From contig NZ_CP143541.1 of assembly GCF_040126055.1 (NCBI RefSeq), positions 1,860,001-1,924,000 on the forward strand: a stretch of DNA of 64,000 nucleotides, read 5' to 3'. The notes under the pieces were generated by a model. That model was not told where the DNA came from. It ran no database searches and was given only the letters and a program-made list of their open reading frames with translations. The DNA is from Pseudalkalibacillus sp. SCS-8 (GTDB lineage Bacteria > Bacillota > Bacilli > Bacillales > Fictibacillaceae). The position numbers were made by a program, and so were the translations under genes. Positions 32,978 through 42,107 of the stretch are shown one piece after another; within the stretch, counting starts at the first letter, position 1; each line of letters begins with the position of its first letter.

Positions 32978-35176
32978 ATGAAGAAAAAATGGTGGATGAT
33001 GATCGGAATGGGCATTCTGTTGGCACTGTTTACGGTGGGGCTACAACGGCCCGAATTCGAGGTAATGAATGAGTGGGATGAGGAACAAGTCGTGATGCAG
33101 AACAAGACATGGAATGTTATTTTTTCAGATAAAATAGATGTTTCAACGATTACATCTCATACGATTTATGTAGAAAATAGTGAAGGTGAGAAGCAGTCGA
33201 TTACTCTTTCCATTGATCGTGATGGGCATTCTGTGAACGTCCAGCCCCCTGAAGATGGGTATGGTATGGCTTCTGAACCCTATACGCTTCATATAAAAGA
33301 CAGAGTTCTTTCTCAAGATGGAGAGAAATTATCGAGTGGGAAAACACTTCCGTTCATCGTGAAGAAAACCTTGCCTGTAATTGGTTCCAAACAAAAATTG
33401 GAATCCTATTTTACACGTGTGATGCAAAAACAACAAAGGGACCATCCCCGTTTTCATGTTGATGAACAAGCGACTGCTGAATCCAGTGATGCAGCTGGTC
33501 AAAACAATGCAGGTCCGCAACAGTACTCAAAAACCAATAACCAAGTCAAGGGGATCGATGAACCCGATTTCATTAAGAATGACGGATCATTCATTTATCA
33601 GATTGCCGAAAACAATGTGATCATCACAAAAGCAGCTCCCGTCAATAAAATGAAAGTGATGACGACTCTTCAATATGAAGATGAACAATTCTCTCCACAC
33701 GAACTACTTTTGTATAAAAACCATTTGATTGTCATCGGTCATCAATATCAGGAATTTGCTGAGGATGGACGAGAGAACGAAAGCCTCTCAAAAATCATGC
33801 CTATGAACCACTCAGTAAAAGTGAAGGTTTACAATATAAAAGATCATGGAAATGTCACCCTTGAACGTGAGGTTGAAACAGAAGGGTATTTTGTATCGGC
33901 ACGTAGATCAAAAAATCATGTTTACCTCATTACACAGTACCACCCAAATTGGTTGTACTCGATGGAGAAGGAATCATCGGATAAGGATCTCCGGCCTCGT
34001 ATTCGAGATACTGCAGGATCTAAAAACGCACAATTCATCGATTATGATGATATCCACTACTTCCCTCAATCGAGCGAAACGAATTACACGATGGTCACCT
34101 CTTTAAATATGGATAAGTTGAACGAGCCGATGAAAGTGGAGACATTTTTAGGTGGGGGAATGAGCCTATACATGTCACACGAGAATCTCTACATTGCCCT
34201 ACCAATTTATCCTGAAATACAGGCTGATATGGCTGGACCGATTCATGTAAATACAAACATATACAAGTTGAAGATCGATGAAGGAGTTGTCACTTTTGAT
34301 ACGACCGTTGAGGTAGAGGGCAGAATATTGAATCAATTTTCCATGGACGAATACGAAGGGAATTTTCGAATAACAACAACAAGCGGATCAGTATGGAATG
34401 AGGAAGAACGATCAGCTAATCATCTTTTCATTTACGATGAAAACCTCCATCTATTAGGAAGCATCAAAGGGCTTGCAGAAGGAGAGAGGATCTATTCTGC
34501 ACGATTTATGAAGAATCGGATTTATATTGTGACCTTCAAACAAGTTGATCCTCTATTCGTCATTGATGCAAGTGATCCGAAGAACCCAGTCGTAAAAGGA
34601 GAGCTTAAAATACCTGGTTTCAGTAATTACCTGCATCCAATCGATGAGAATTACATCATTGGATTCGGTCAAAATACAAAGCTTGTCGAGAATTCTTCTG
34701 GTGGTGAGCCACTAGTGCAAACAGCTGGTGTGAAAATCTCGATGTTCGACGTGCGTGATATGCAACACCCGAAAGAGCGTTTCACTGAAATTATCGGGGG
34801 CAGAGGAACATACTCTCCTCTGAATCATGATCATAAAGCGATGCTCTATTTGAAAGATCATCAGATAATGGCATTTCCTGTATTCATTTATAATGATGCA
34901 CCACATTCTGAACCTTCTTATCATATTAACTTCCAGGGAGGACTTGTTTATCGGGTTTCACCTGGAGAAGGGTTTTCTTTGGCAGCAAAAATCAGTCATA
35001 CAGACAAGGTTTCCACTGAATATCTGTGGCTGAATGAAATCAGAAGAATGGTTTATATTGAAGGGCAGCTTTATAGCATTTCGAACAGCAAAATCACCAC
35101 ACATGATATTACCACTTTTGAAAAGACTGGTGAAGTCGACTTGACGAAATGGATTTTGACCGATTCAAAAGGATGA
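32978..35176 (+). CDS. secreted C-terminal beta-propeller domain protein
   Basis: A 732-residue exported protein. An N-terminal signal or anchor (MKKKWWMMIGMGILLALFTV) is followed by a Big_5-like domain (NVIFSDKIDVSTITSHTIYV, to about residue 125). The rest is a beta-propeller family domain containing the signature YSKTNNQVKGIDEPDFIKND and repeated blades such as VFVIDASDPKNPVVKGEL-like segments. Proteins of this family are widespread in bacilli and archaea; the function is unknown, possibly envelope-associated. A GGGAAAGGGGG ribosome site precedes the ATG. Confidence 0.87.
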   Translation: MKKKWWMMIGMGILLALFTVGLQRPEFEVMNEWDEEQVVMQNKTWNVIFSDKIDVSTITSHTIYVENSEGEKQSITLSIDRDGHSVNVQPPEDGYGMASEPYTLHIKDRVLSQDGEKLSSGKTLPFIVKKTLPVIGSKQKLESYFTRVMQKQQRDHPRFHVDEQATAESSDAAGQNNAGPQQYSKTNNQVKGIDEPDFIKNDGSFIYQIAENNVIITKAAPVNKMKVMTTLQYEDEQFSPHELLLYKNHLIVIGHQYQEFAEDGRENESLSKIMPMNHSVKVKVYNIKDHGNVTLEREVETEGYFVSARRSKNHVYLITQYHPNWLYSMEKESSDKDLRPRIRDTAGSKNAQFIDYDDIHYFPQSSETNYTMVTSLNMDKLNEPMKVETFLGGGMSLYMSHENLYIALPIYPEIQADMAGPIHVNTNIYKLKIDEGVVTFDTTVEVEGRILNQFSMDEYEGNFRITTTSGSVWNEEERSANHLFIYDENLHLLGSIKGLAEGERIYSARFMKNRIYIVTFKQVDPLFVIDASDPKNPVVKGELKIPGFSNYLHPIDENYIIGFGQNTKLVENSSGGEPLVQTAGVKISMFDVRDMQHPKERFTEIIGGRGTYSPLNHDHKAMLYLKDHQIMAFPVFIYNDAPHSEPSYHINFQGGLVYRVSPGEGFSLAAKISHTDKVSTEYLWLNEIRRMVYIEGQLYSISNSKITTHDITTFEKTGEVDLTKWILTDSKG

Positions 35177-35229
35177 ATATACTATTATTTTAACAAAGTA
35201 AATGCGCACACTTCACAAATGGATGGAAT

Positions 35230-35245
35230 ATGTTTATGATAATCA
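35230..35245. promoter_or_regulatory. palindrome TATGAT-A-ATCATA before the DUF4395 gene
   Basis: A 6-1-6 perfect inverted repeat, similar in layout to Fur/PerR/Zur-type boxes (7-1-7). It falls within the leader if translation starts at GTG 35275. Confidence 0.35.
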
Positions 35246-35274
35246 TATATTCTGATGCGAAAGGTCGGATTTGT

Positions 35275-35709
35275 GTGTCACATAAACAAGAAACAATTCC
35301 TCGTCCCCTTGTTCGAATAAACCAATGGTTCATCCTATTATCTGTTGTGATTACTTGGATTACAGGGATCAGCCTTATATTAATTCTTCCACTTCTATCC
35401 GGTGTTATGGCATTGTTGTTCAATGTAAATCCTGTCATGAAGATCGCTAAACTGTTTTTAAAAGACCCTCCAAACAAGTATGTGTTAGAAGATCGAAAAC
35501 AACAACAGTTCAATCAATGGATTGCAACGATATTATTAGGGTTAGCGCTCCTCAGTGCACATTTTAATTTCCTTGCTGTCTTCTGGATAACGACCATCAT
35601 GCTCGCAATGGCTACATTCATTGCTATTCTCGGCTTTTGTATCGGCTGTTACATCCGCTACAATTGGAGTCAATTCCAATATCGGAGATCTCAGAAAAAT
35701 TCATTATAG
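35275..35709 (+). CDS. DUF4395 membrane protein
   Basis: A 144-residue protein with the N-terminal PRPLVRINQWFILLSVVITW motif of DUF4395 and four membrane segments. A conserved DPPNKYVLEDRKQQQFNQWI loop lies between helices 2 and 3. Family members often sit beside thioredoxin-like or rhodanese genes; here the gene is isolated. ATG 35230 lacks a good ribosome site, while the GTG at 35275 follows AAAGGT and gives the usual family length. The start is uncertain. Confidence 0.75.
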   Translation: MSHKQETIPRPLVRINQWFILLSVVITWITGISLILILPLLSGVMALLFNVNPVMKIAKLFLKDPPNKYVLEDRKQQQFNQWIATILLGLALLSAHFNFLAVFWITTIMLAMATFIAILGFCIGCYIRYNWSQFQYRRSQKNSL

Positions 35710-35715
35710 TAGGAA

Positions 35716-35748
35716 AGAGGTTGACCAATGGTCAATCTCTTTTTTATT
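35716..35748 (+). terminator. terminator after the DUF4395 gene
   Basis: AGAGGTTGACC / GGTCAATCTCT stem followed by a T run. Confidence 0.85.
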
Positions 35749-35802
35749 TTCCGTTGTACGATTTCATGTAAAATTAAGAAAACGAGTAAGAGGAGGAGAA
35801 GG

Positions 35803-36339
35803 ATGCAGTTTGAATTCCATGAAGCTCTAGAAATCTTGAGACGCACACCTGCTGTTTTATCGTCGATGCTTGAAGGATTGCCTGATTCTTGGACCCGATG
35901 TAATGAAGGAGAAGGTACATGGGGCAGCTTTGATGTTGTCGGTCATCTAAATGATGGGGAGAGGAAGGATTGGCTTGAACGCGTTTCAATCATCCATGAA
36001 CAAGGGGAAAACCTAAACTTTCGGACATTTGATCGTTTTGAGCACCTTAAACGGAACAGCAACCGGACTTTGACTGAACTCCTCGAAGAGTTCAGAGCAT
36101 TACGTATGCATAACATTGAAAAACTCGAATCCCTCATTACACCTGAAACGGATCTGAAATTGAAAGGGATACACCCGGCTTTTGGAGAAGTGACCTTGCA
36201 CCAGCTTCTATCCACTTGGGTTGTTCATGACTTGGATCACATCAGTCAAATTTCACGAGTAATGGCAAAACGATATCAAGAGGATGTGGGACCCTGGAAG
36301 GCGTATTTACGAATTCTATCAGAAGCTAAAAGAGACTAG
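35803..36339 (+). CDS. DinB-like four-helix metal-binding protein
   Basis: A 178-residue DinB/YfiT superfamily protein. Three His ligands are visible at the usual spacing: VVGHLNDGE, then LHQLLSTWVVHDLDHISQIS (HDLDH). Family members include bacillithiol-dependent transferases, so a thiol-transferase role is possible, but the substrate is unknown. The start at ATG 35803 follows AGGAGGAGAAGG; the in-frame region upstream is terminator sequence. Confidence 0.85.
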   Translation: MQFEFHEALEILRRTPAVLSSMLEGLPDSWTRCNEGEGTWGSFDVVGHLNDGERKDWLERVSIIHEQGENLNFRTFDRFEHLKRNSNRTLTELLEEFRALRMHNIEKLESLITPETDLKLKGIHPAFGEVTLHQLLSTWVVHDLDHISQISRVMAKRYQEDVGPWKAYLRILSEAKRD

Positions 36340-36452
36340 TAATACATCCCGCTTTTTTCCATAAAACACCACATTTCTCACTGTTACAAAAAATTCTCTC
36401 CGAACGAATAAACATGTAAGAAAGTGTTGATTTATAAGGGTTTATCGCTGTT

Positions 36453-36469
36453 ATTTCGGCCTCCGAAAT
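36453..36469. promoter_or_regulatory. perfect palindrome ATTTCGG-CCT-CCGAAAT upstream of the symporter gene
   Basis: A 7-3-7 inverted repeat about 110 bp before the start of the alanine symporter gene; it may be an operator. No known regulator is matched. Confidence 0.4.
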
Positions 36470-36575
36470 GTAAGAATATGCAGAAAATTGTTGCAAACAA
36501 AAAATCATATACCTATAATTATATTTAAGTTAAAAATTCAGAAAAAACAAAAAAAGGGAAAAGGGGTTAGGTATC

Positions 36576-37991
36576 GTGTTAGAAGAAATTGTAGGTTTTC
36601 TTAATACGTATTTATGGGGTTATGTCCTTATCGCCGCATTACTTGGTTTGGGAGTGTACTTCACAGTAGCAACAAGATTCGTACAGTTCCGTTACCTTGG
36701 CGAAATGACAAGAGTACTATTTGAAAAATCAACGATTACAGATGGAAAGAGTATCTCTTCTTTCAAATCTTTCTGTATCGGAGCAGCTACACGTATCGGA
36801 ACAGGTAACCTTGCAGGGGTTGCTGTAGCAATTGGACTTGGTGGTCCAGGGGCTGTATTCTGGATGTGGATCGTAGCTTTAGTAGGTGGAGCAACAAGTT
36901 TTGTAGAGAGTACACTTGCTCAGGTTTACAAAATCAAGGATAAAAAAGCATTCCGTGGAGGTCCTGCTTACTACATCGAAAAAGGCCTCGGGAAAAGATG
37001 GCTTGGAATTATTTTTGCAGTACTCATTGCTTTGACTTTCGGACTTATTTTTAACTCGGTACAAAGTAACACAATTTCAGCTGCATATGAAAACGCATTT
37101 AACATGAATGGGACTGTAGTTGGTATCGTCGTTACAGTTCTTACAGGATTGGTCATTTTCGGTGGAGTACACCGTATCGCAAATGTATCTTCTGTAGTCG
37201 TTCCGATTATGGCAGTACTTTATATCATCCTTGCGATTGTTGTACTAGTCCTGAATATTGGACAAATTCCAGCAATGTTTATGTTGATTGTGAAGAGTGC
37301 ATTTGGTTTAGAACAGGCAATCGGTGGTGGAATCGGTGCCGCAATCATGAATGGTGTTAAACGTGGACTATTCTCAAACGAAGCTGGTATGGGTAGTGCA
37401 CCGAACGCAGCAGCGACTGCAAGTATTTCCCACCCAGCTAAGCAAGGTTTCATCCAGACGTTAGGTGTATACCTTGATACGTTGATTGTGTGTTCTGCAA
37501 CAGCCTTCATCATCTTGATGTCAGGTATTTACCAAACAGGTGATGTAGCAGGAATTCAATTACTTCAAGATTCATTAGGGGATCATGTAGGTAACGCAGC
37601 TACAATCTTCATTGCGGTAGCAATCTTCTTATTCGCTTTCAGTTCGATTATCGGAAGCTACTACTATGGTGAAACGAACATTGAATTCATCAAGGAAAGC
37701 AAACCAGCCATTTTCGTTTACCGATTAGCAACAATGGGAATGGTCATGGTCGGTGCAACGCTCCCACTTGCGTTTGTTTGGAGTCTAGCTGACTTGTTCA
37801 TGGCATTAATGACCTTGATTAACTTGATTGGGATTGCCTTGCTCGGTAAAGTCGCTTTCAAAGTTCTTAAGGACTATGAAATGCAGCGTAAGGAAGGAAA
37901 AGATCCAACATTTGATCCGCAGAAGCTTGGCATTCCTAATACAGAGTGTTGGGGTGCGGATGCAGGTAAGAAGAAGGATATTGCAGGATAA
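36576..37991 (+). CDS. alanine/glycine:cation symporter (AGCS family)
   Basis: A 471-residue Na+-coupled amino-acid importer. AGCS signatures are seen in VATRFVQFRYLGEMTRVLFE, AATRIGTGNLAGVAVAIGLG, GPGAVFWMWIVALVGGATSF and GVKRGLFSNEAGMGSAPNAA. It has about 11 membrane helices and a short cytoplasmic tail. It resembles B. subtilis AlsT and YrbD; AlsT is linked to glutamine. The start is GTG 36576 after AAAGGGGTTAGG. It is followed by a strong terminator. Confidence 0.94.
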   Translation: MLEEIVGFLNTYLWGYVLIAALLGLGVYFTVATRFVQFRYLGEMTRVLFEKSTITDGKSISSFKSFCIGAATRIGTGNLAGVAVAIGLGGPGAVFWMWIVALVGGATSFVESTLAQVYKIKDKKAFRGGPAYYIEKGLGKRWLGIIFAVLIALTFGLIFNSVQSNTISAAYENAFNMNGTVVGIVVTVLTGLVIFGGVHRIANVSSVVVPIMAVLYIILAIVVLVLNIGQIPAMFMLIVKSAFGLEQAIGGGIGAAIMNGVKRGLFSNEAGMGSAPNAAATASISHPAKQGFIQTLGVYLDTLIVCSATAFIILMSGIYQTGDVAGIQLLQDSLGDHVGNAATIFIAVAIFLFAFSSIIGSYYYGETNIEFIKESKPAIFVYRLATMGMVMVGATLPLAFVWSLADLFMALMTLINLIGIALLGKVAFKVLKDYEMQRKEGKDPTFDPQKLGIPNTECWGADAGKKKDIAG

Positions 37992-38001
37992 TCTGTATGA
38001 A

Positions 38002-38030
38002 GAGGCAGGCATTGAGCCTGCCTCTTTTTT
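38002..38030 (+). terminator. terminator after the symporter gene
   Basis: GAGGCAGGC / GCCTGCCTC stem with a TTTTTT tail. Confidence 0.9.
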
Positions 38031-38132
38031 GGATAAAAGACTTTTATATTAAAAACTTTAGTAAGGACCTATTAAATTTTCTTAATTTTCTGTATAATAG
38101 ACTTACCAATAAAGTTTGAGAGGAAGGTTCAT

Positions 38133-38783
38133 TTGAATACACAACCAAAGCTAACAGGAACAATCTTTCTGTCCAAACTTATAACGCAATATGCCCATCT
38201 TCATGGTCGTACAGTTGGGAAACATGCTGAAGAATATATTAAACAAATTGGAATCAAAACGGGAGAATGGATTGAATCCTTTTATAGTGGACAGGATGAA
38301 GTTTGGTCAGTGGACAGGTATGCTGAGGTCATTGTAGATTTAAAGAATTCAATCGGCGGGCACTTTCAGATCGATGAAGTACATGATGATCATGTAATTG
38401 TGAAGGCGAAAGATTGTCCATTCGGAGAAGTTGTAAAAGATGCCCCTCATCTTTGTATGATGACATCAAGTGTTTTCGGTGGAATTGCCGCACGTCGTTT
38501 TGGGTTTGGCAAAGTAAATTTGAGGAAACGAATCGCAACCGGGGACAGTGGCTGTGAGGTTGCCATTTACTTTAAGCCTACCGATGTCGAAGAAGGAATT
38601 GAGTATGCGGACATCCCTATCACTCCTACGCATGGCAATCCTTTTATATGGGAAGAGGAAACCATCATGTACCTTAATGAAGAATTGCAAAAGAGCGATG
38701 AAATGGTATTGACCTTGTTGGAGGAGCTTGAAAAAATGAAGGGTGAAGTGGACCGGCTTCGAAATCGCACGGTAAAACAATGA
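38133..38783 (+). CDS. methanogen-output-domain-like regulatory protein
   Basis: A 216-residue cytoplasmic protein. The core VIVDLKNSIGGHFQIDEVHD, KAKDCPFGEVVKDAPHLCMM and TSSVFGGIAARRFGFGKVNL resembles the methanogen output domain 1 / V4R-like fold. A final coiled coil (LQKSDEMVLTLLEELEKMKG) suggests a signalling partner. The two conserved Cys (DCPF, HLCMM) may bind a ligand. The start is TTG after GAGGAAGG. The function is inferred from the fold and is tentative. Confidence 0.6.
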   Translation: MNTQPKLTGTIFLSKLITQYAHLHGRTVGKHAEEYIKQIGIKTGEWIESFYSGQDEVWSVDRYAEVIVDLKNSIGGHFQIDEVHDDHVIVKAKDCPFGEVVKDAPHLCMMTSSVFGGIAARRFGFGKVNLRKRIATGDSGCEVAIYFKPTDVEEGIEYADIPITPTHGNPFIWEEETIMYLNEELQKSDEMVLTLLEELEKMKGEVDRLRNRTVKQ

Positions 38784-38991
38784 AGCATCAGGCTAGTCAA
38801 CACGACCAATACGTGTAACACCCATTTGAGAGGTGTTTTTGTCGAACGATAAGAACTTTCGACGAAGGGGTATCAATATCCGAGAAAAACCTTCATACTG
38901 AATGATAATACAAGTCATTCTAGTGGATGATTGCCTTAGTTTTTTGTCTGACTTTGGGATTGTCTGTATTCTAGGGATGGAGGGGAGTCGT

Positions 38992-39159
38992 TTGGTCATA
39001 ATGGTCACGGATCCTAAGAGTACTTCTATGAAGCAATGTATGAATCATATGGAGGTTCTCGGGGTTGAACCGAAGATTCGTCAGTTGGTCGCGATGTATC
39101 TGGAAATGGCCTATAAAGAAGGGGCGGACAAAGAACGACAACAGGCAATAAAAAAATGA
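38992..39159 (+). CDS. small helical hypothetical protein
   Basis: A 55-residue protein read from TTG 38992, which follows GGAGGGGAG; the reading frame extends upstream to 38902 without a ribosome site. It contains SMKQCMNHMEVLGVEPKIRQ then LVAMYLEMAYKEGADKERQQ, a mainly helical, Met-rich sequence. No family recognised. It is followed by a strong terminator, which supports expression. Confidence 0.55.
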   Translation: MVIMVTDPKSTSMKQCMNHMEVLGVEPKIRQLVAMYLEMAYKEGADKERQQAIKK

Positions 39160-39167
39160 AACCCTTT

Positions 39168-39203
39168 GAAATCTTTTGGATGAATTGATCCAAAGATTTT
39201 TTT
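39168..39203 (+). terminator. terminator
   Basis: AAATCTTTTGGAT / ATCCAAAGATTT stem with eight T residues. Confidence 0.88.
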
Positions 39204-39271
39204 TGTTCATAAAGAAATCTCCTTTGGTGAAAAATAGGATTAAAAACTAAAAACCATAGGAGTGACCATTT

Positions 39272-39475
39272 ATGAATCTTAAAGATGGTACCGTTTATGA
39301 AATTCTGGATCCTTCTTCTCTTAATTTCAATTCAGCCCGAACACTCAGAATCACTTCGCACTTCAGAAGTGTCGTTTCTTTTTCATTAGGCGAAGAACAG
39401 GGGTATGGGTCTATGCCCGTACAACATTTAAGGTATCTGTTAAAGCGAAATTTCTTGAAAGAAGCAGCGAATTAA
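39272..39475 (+). CDS. small hypothetical protein
   Basis: A 67-residue soluble protein with a good ATAGGAGTGACC ribosome site. It starts MNLKDGTVYEILDPSSLNFN and ends VQHLRYLLKRNFLKEAAN; it is probably a small beta barrel followed by a helix. No family recognised. Located between the helical protein gene and the acyl-CoA dehydrogenase gene. Confidence 0.6.
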   Translation: MNLKDGTVYEILDPSSLNFNSARTLRITSHFRSVVSFSLGEEQGYGSMPVQHLRYLLKRNFLKEAAN

Positions 39476-39577
39476 TCAGGGTTCCCCACTTTAAACTTCT
39501 AAAAAGCGTAAGGGTTGGATAAATTCTGACAGGTTTAGTAAGCTTTATGTATCCATAAACGTTGGAGTGGTCTGAAC

Positions 39578-40738
39578 ATGTGGAATTTATACAAACCATT
39601 TATAAAATCAAAAAGACAAAATGAATTGTTTGAAAAAGCGGATCAGTTGGCGACAAGGATCAAAACGAGAGCATCGGAAACGGATCGGATAGGTAAATTT
39701 TCAAACGAGAATTTAAAAGATTTGAAAGAGATGGATTATCACTCGCTTACATTGCCTAAATCTATGGGCGGAGAAGAACTTTCATTGTATGAATTTGTAC
39801 TTCTGCAACAAAAGCTTGCTGAAGGTGATCCTTCTGTGGCTCTTTCGATAGGTTGGCATCTCGGGATCATCATGGAGATTCGGGATGAACAATTATGGGA
39901 AGAGAAAACATTCGAATGGATGGGCCGAGAGATTAAGGAACATCAAAAACTTATCAATCGTGCAGCTACAGAGCCAGCAACAGGTAGTCCAACACGTGGG
40001 GGAATACCAGAAACAACAGCAACTAAAACGAAGTCTGGATATATTCTCAATGGAAGAAAATCATTTACGACCATGGCTGAAGTATTGGATTATTTCATCG
40101 TATCCGCTTTTATTCAAGAAGAAGATGATATCGGATGGTTCATCGTGGAGCGAGAACAAAATGGGGTTTCCATTAAACATACGTGGGACACCTTGGGAAT
40201 GAGAGGGACTGGCAGTGATGATCTCCTATTAAAAGATGTCATTATCCCGAGTTCACGACATGTTGAGAAAAAGCAAGAAAGAAAGACAGTGCCGAAGGGT
40301 TGGCTGCTACATATCCCAGCCTGTTATTTAGGTATCGCCATCGCCGCTCGAAATGAAGCGATTCAATTTGCAAAACACTATCAGCCTAATAGCTTGAATA
40401 AACCAATCTCAGAGGTCCATCATATCCAAGATAAAATCGGGAGAATGGACTTGGAGTTGTTAAATGCTCAGTATTTCATGTATGCTGTTGCTGATAAATG
40501 GGATCAAAACCCTGAGTATAGAACAGAGCTTGGACCAGATCTTGCAGCAGTGAAAACACAGGCGACGAACGCAGCGAATAAAGTGGTCGATCTGGCGATG
40601 AGAATTGCAGGTGGGCATGGGCTTTCCAAAACAGCTGATTTTGAACGATTTTATCGAGATGTCAGGGCAGGCTTACACAATCCCCCAATGGATGATGCGG
40701 TGCTCCAAACACTTTCAAAAAGAGCCCTTGATGATTAA
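39578..40738 (+). CDS. acyl-CoA dehydrogenase family flavoprotein
   Basis: A 386-residue flavoenzyme. It has the ACAD helical N-terminus (MDYHSLTLPKSMGGEELSLY), the middle beta domain (RAATEPATGSPTRGGIPETT; LNGRKSFTTMAEVLDYFIVS; TWDTLGMRGTGSDDLLLKDV) and the C-terminal helical domain (MRIAGGHGLSKTADFERFYR). The GGHG region replaces the usual FGG/YGG motif, and no clear catalytic Glu for acyl-CoA is seen, so it may act as a monooxygenase of the DszC/DnmZ-like class. The substrate is unknown. Confidence 0.85.
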   Translation: MWNLYKPFIKSKRQNELFEKADQLATRIKTRASETDRIGKFSNENLKDLKEMDYHSLTLPKSMGGEELSLYEFVLLQQKLAEGDPSVALSIGWHLGIIMEIRDEQLWEEKTFEWMGREIKEHQKLINRAATEPATGSPTRGGIPETTATKTKSGYILNGRKSFTTMAEVLDYFIVSAFIQEEDDIGWFIVEREQNGVSIKHTWDTLGMRGTGSDDLLLKDVIIPSSRHVEKKQERKTVPKGWLLHIPACYLGIAIAARNEAIQFAKHYQPNSLNKPISEVHHIQDKIGRMDLELLNAQYFMYAVADKWDQNPEYRTELGPDLAAVKTQATNAANKVVDLAMRIAGGHGLSKTADFERFYRDVRAGLHNPPMDDAVLQTLSKRALDD

Positions 40739-40744
40739 ATACAA

Positions 40745-40773
40745 GAACCGGTTCATTTCAGAACCGGTTTTTA
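40745..40773 (+). terminator. terminator after the acyl-CoA dehydrogenase-like gene
   Basis: Two AACCGGTT arms separated by 8 nt, followed by TTTTT. Confidence 0.85.
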
Positions 40774-40889
40774 TCATGATTTGAATTTTCACCTTTCGTA
40801 TTGTAGAATGGACAATTGTGTATGGGTAATTCGTATGAGTTTAGCACAATCGAAGGTACAAAACCTTTCTGCAAATAAGGGGGATTCGA

Positions 40890-41396
40890 ATGTCTACTGC
40901 ACTGCGACAATCCTATTTCCAGGAAGATACACGCGATTTGGAACAACTGGAATTCCAGGTATTCCGAATGCAGGAAGATATGAAACGTATTGCAAAGAAA
41001 TGGGATGTATTAGGAATTGACCAGACGAAGGAAGATAATTTAGTCATTGTCTATAAATCAGAGGAAAAGAATCGTTGTTCGATCATGTTGAATGATTGTG
41101 AGGATGCCTTTAAAGGGGTATGGGATTTCTCTCTCCAAACGTATCGCCCTGATCATGACCGAATTCATATAGGGGATATCAAGGGGCCAGAAGATAAAGG
41201 CTATGGATCGATTTGTATGAGCTACTTGAAGGATTTAGCGAGGGAAAGGAATATTCCATATATTACAGGTGATATTGCGGAGAGAGATTGGAACCATCTG
41301 GATCGCCTCATCCACTTTTATGAAAAACACAATTTCCAAGTGGAAGTCGACTACGATGCCAAGAGTGGAAAGATTATATGGAATCATAGTGACTGA
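40890..41396 (+). CDS. GNAT-fold acetyltransferase-like protein
   Basis: A 168-residue protein. The C-terminal half shows the GNAT pattern: IHIGDIKGPEDKGYGSICMS (beta 4 and the pyrophosphate-binding turn), YLKDLARERNIPYITGDIAE, then LIHFYEKHNFQVEVDYD. The acetyl-CoA loop (KGYGS) is slightly divergent from Q/RxxGxG/A. The substrate is unknown. An AAGGGGGATTCGA ribosome site precedes the ATG. Single gene with its own terminator. Confidence 0.75.
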   Translation: MSTALRQSYFQEDTRDLEQLEFQVFRMQEDMKRIAKKWDVLGIDQTKEDNLVIVYKSEEKNRCSIMLNDCEDAFKGVWDFSLQTYRPDHDRIHIGDIKGPEDKGYGSICMSYLKDLARERNIPYITGDIAERDWNHLDRLIHFYEKHNFQVEVDYDAKSGKIIWNHSD

Positions 41397-41400
41397 TTAT

Positions 41401-41460
41401 AAGGATTGATTGATAGCTTTTGACCATTACAGGTCAAATCGTTGTCATCAATCCTTTTTT
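41401..41460 (+). terminator. terminator after the GNAT-like gene
   Basis: AAGGATTGAT / ATCAATCCTT outer stem with an inner TTTGACC / GGTCAAA stem, then a T run. Confidence 0.8.
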
Positions 41461-41561
41461 AATTTCCAATTAATTGGGTATATAAAAATAAAGTGGTTTT
41501 TGAATTGTTTATACAAGTTAGTCGTCTAATTAAGTGGAAGGTAAAAAGGGTGGTTGTAAAT

Positions 41562-42107
41562 TTGGACAGCTTACTTAATCGATATAGGGAAAGACAATTG
41601 AATAAAGAAGAAGTCTTATCTGAACTCATGAATGAATATGGTACGCAAATCACTCGATTGGCTTATTCCTATGTTAAAGATTTAGCTAAGGCTGAGGACA
41701 TTACGCAAGAGGTTTTTCTAAAATGTTATATGAAGATCGACTCATTCAAAGGGAAGTCTTCGCTTAAAACATGGCTCAATCGGATTACGATAAACAAATG
41801 TAAGGATCACCTGAAAAGTGGCTGGAAGAAGTATATCCAATTTGAGCTACCCGTTTTTAAAGAACCGAAAACTCGAACCTCTCCAGAAGACCAGATAACG
41901 AAACGAGACGAGCACGATGAACTAACCTCTTATGTATTGCAGCTGCCTATCAAATATCGAGAAGTGATAATTCTTCATTATTTCCAAGAACTCTCAACCA
42001 AAGAAATCAGCCAATTATTGAACCTGAAGGAAACATCCATCCGAACAAGATTGAGGAGAGCTCGGAACATTCTAGAAGAGTACTGGGAAAAAAGGAATGA
42101 CGCATAA
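41562..42107 (+). CDS. ECF-type RNA polymerase sigma factor
   Basis: A 181-residue sigma-70 family factor with regions 2 and 4 only. Region 2 is seen in YGTQITRLAYSYVKDLAKAE, DITQEVFLKCYMKIDSFKGK and SSLKTWLNRITINKCKDHLK; region 4 in LPIKYREVIILHYFQELSTK, EISQLLNLKETSIRTRLRRA. The start is TTG 41562, eight nt after AAAGGGTGG. It is the first gene of a sigma/anti-sigma/carboxypeptidase operon and directly abuts the anti-sigma gene. It resembles B. subtilis SigV/YlaC-type factors; a cell-envelope signal is likely. Confidence 0.92.
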   Translation: MDSLLNRYRERQLNKEEVLSELMNEYGTQITRLAYSYVKDLAKAEDITQEVFLKCYMKIDSFKGKSSLKTWLNRITINKCKDHLKSGWKKYIQFELPVFKEPKTRTSPEDQITKRDEHDELTSYVLQLPIKYREVIILHYFQELSTKEISQLLNLKETSIRTRLRRARNILEEYWEKRNDA

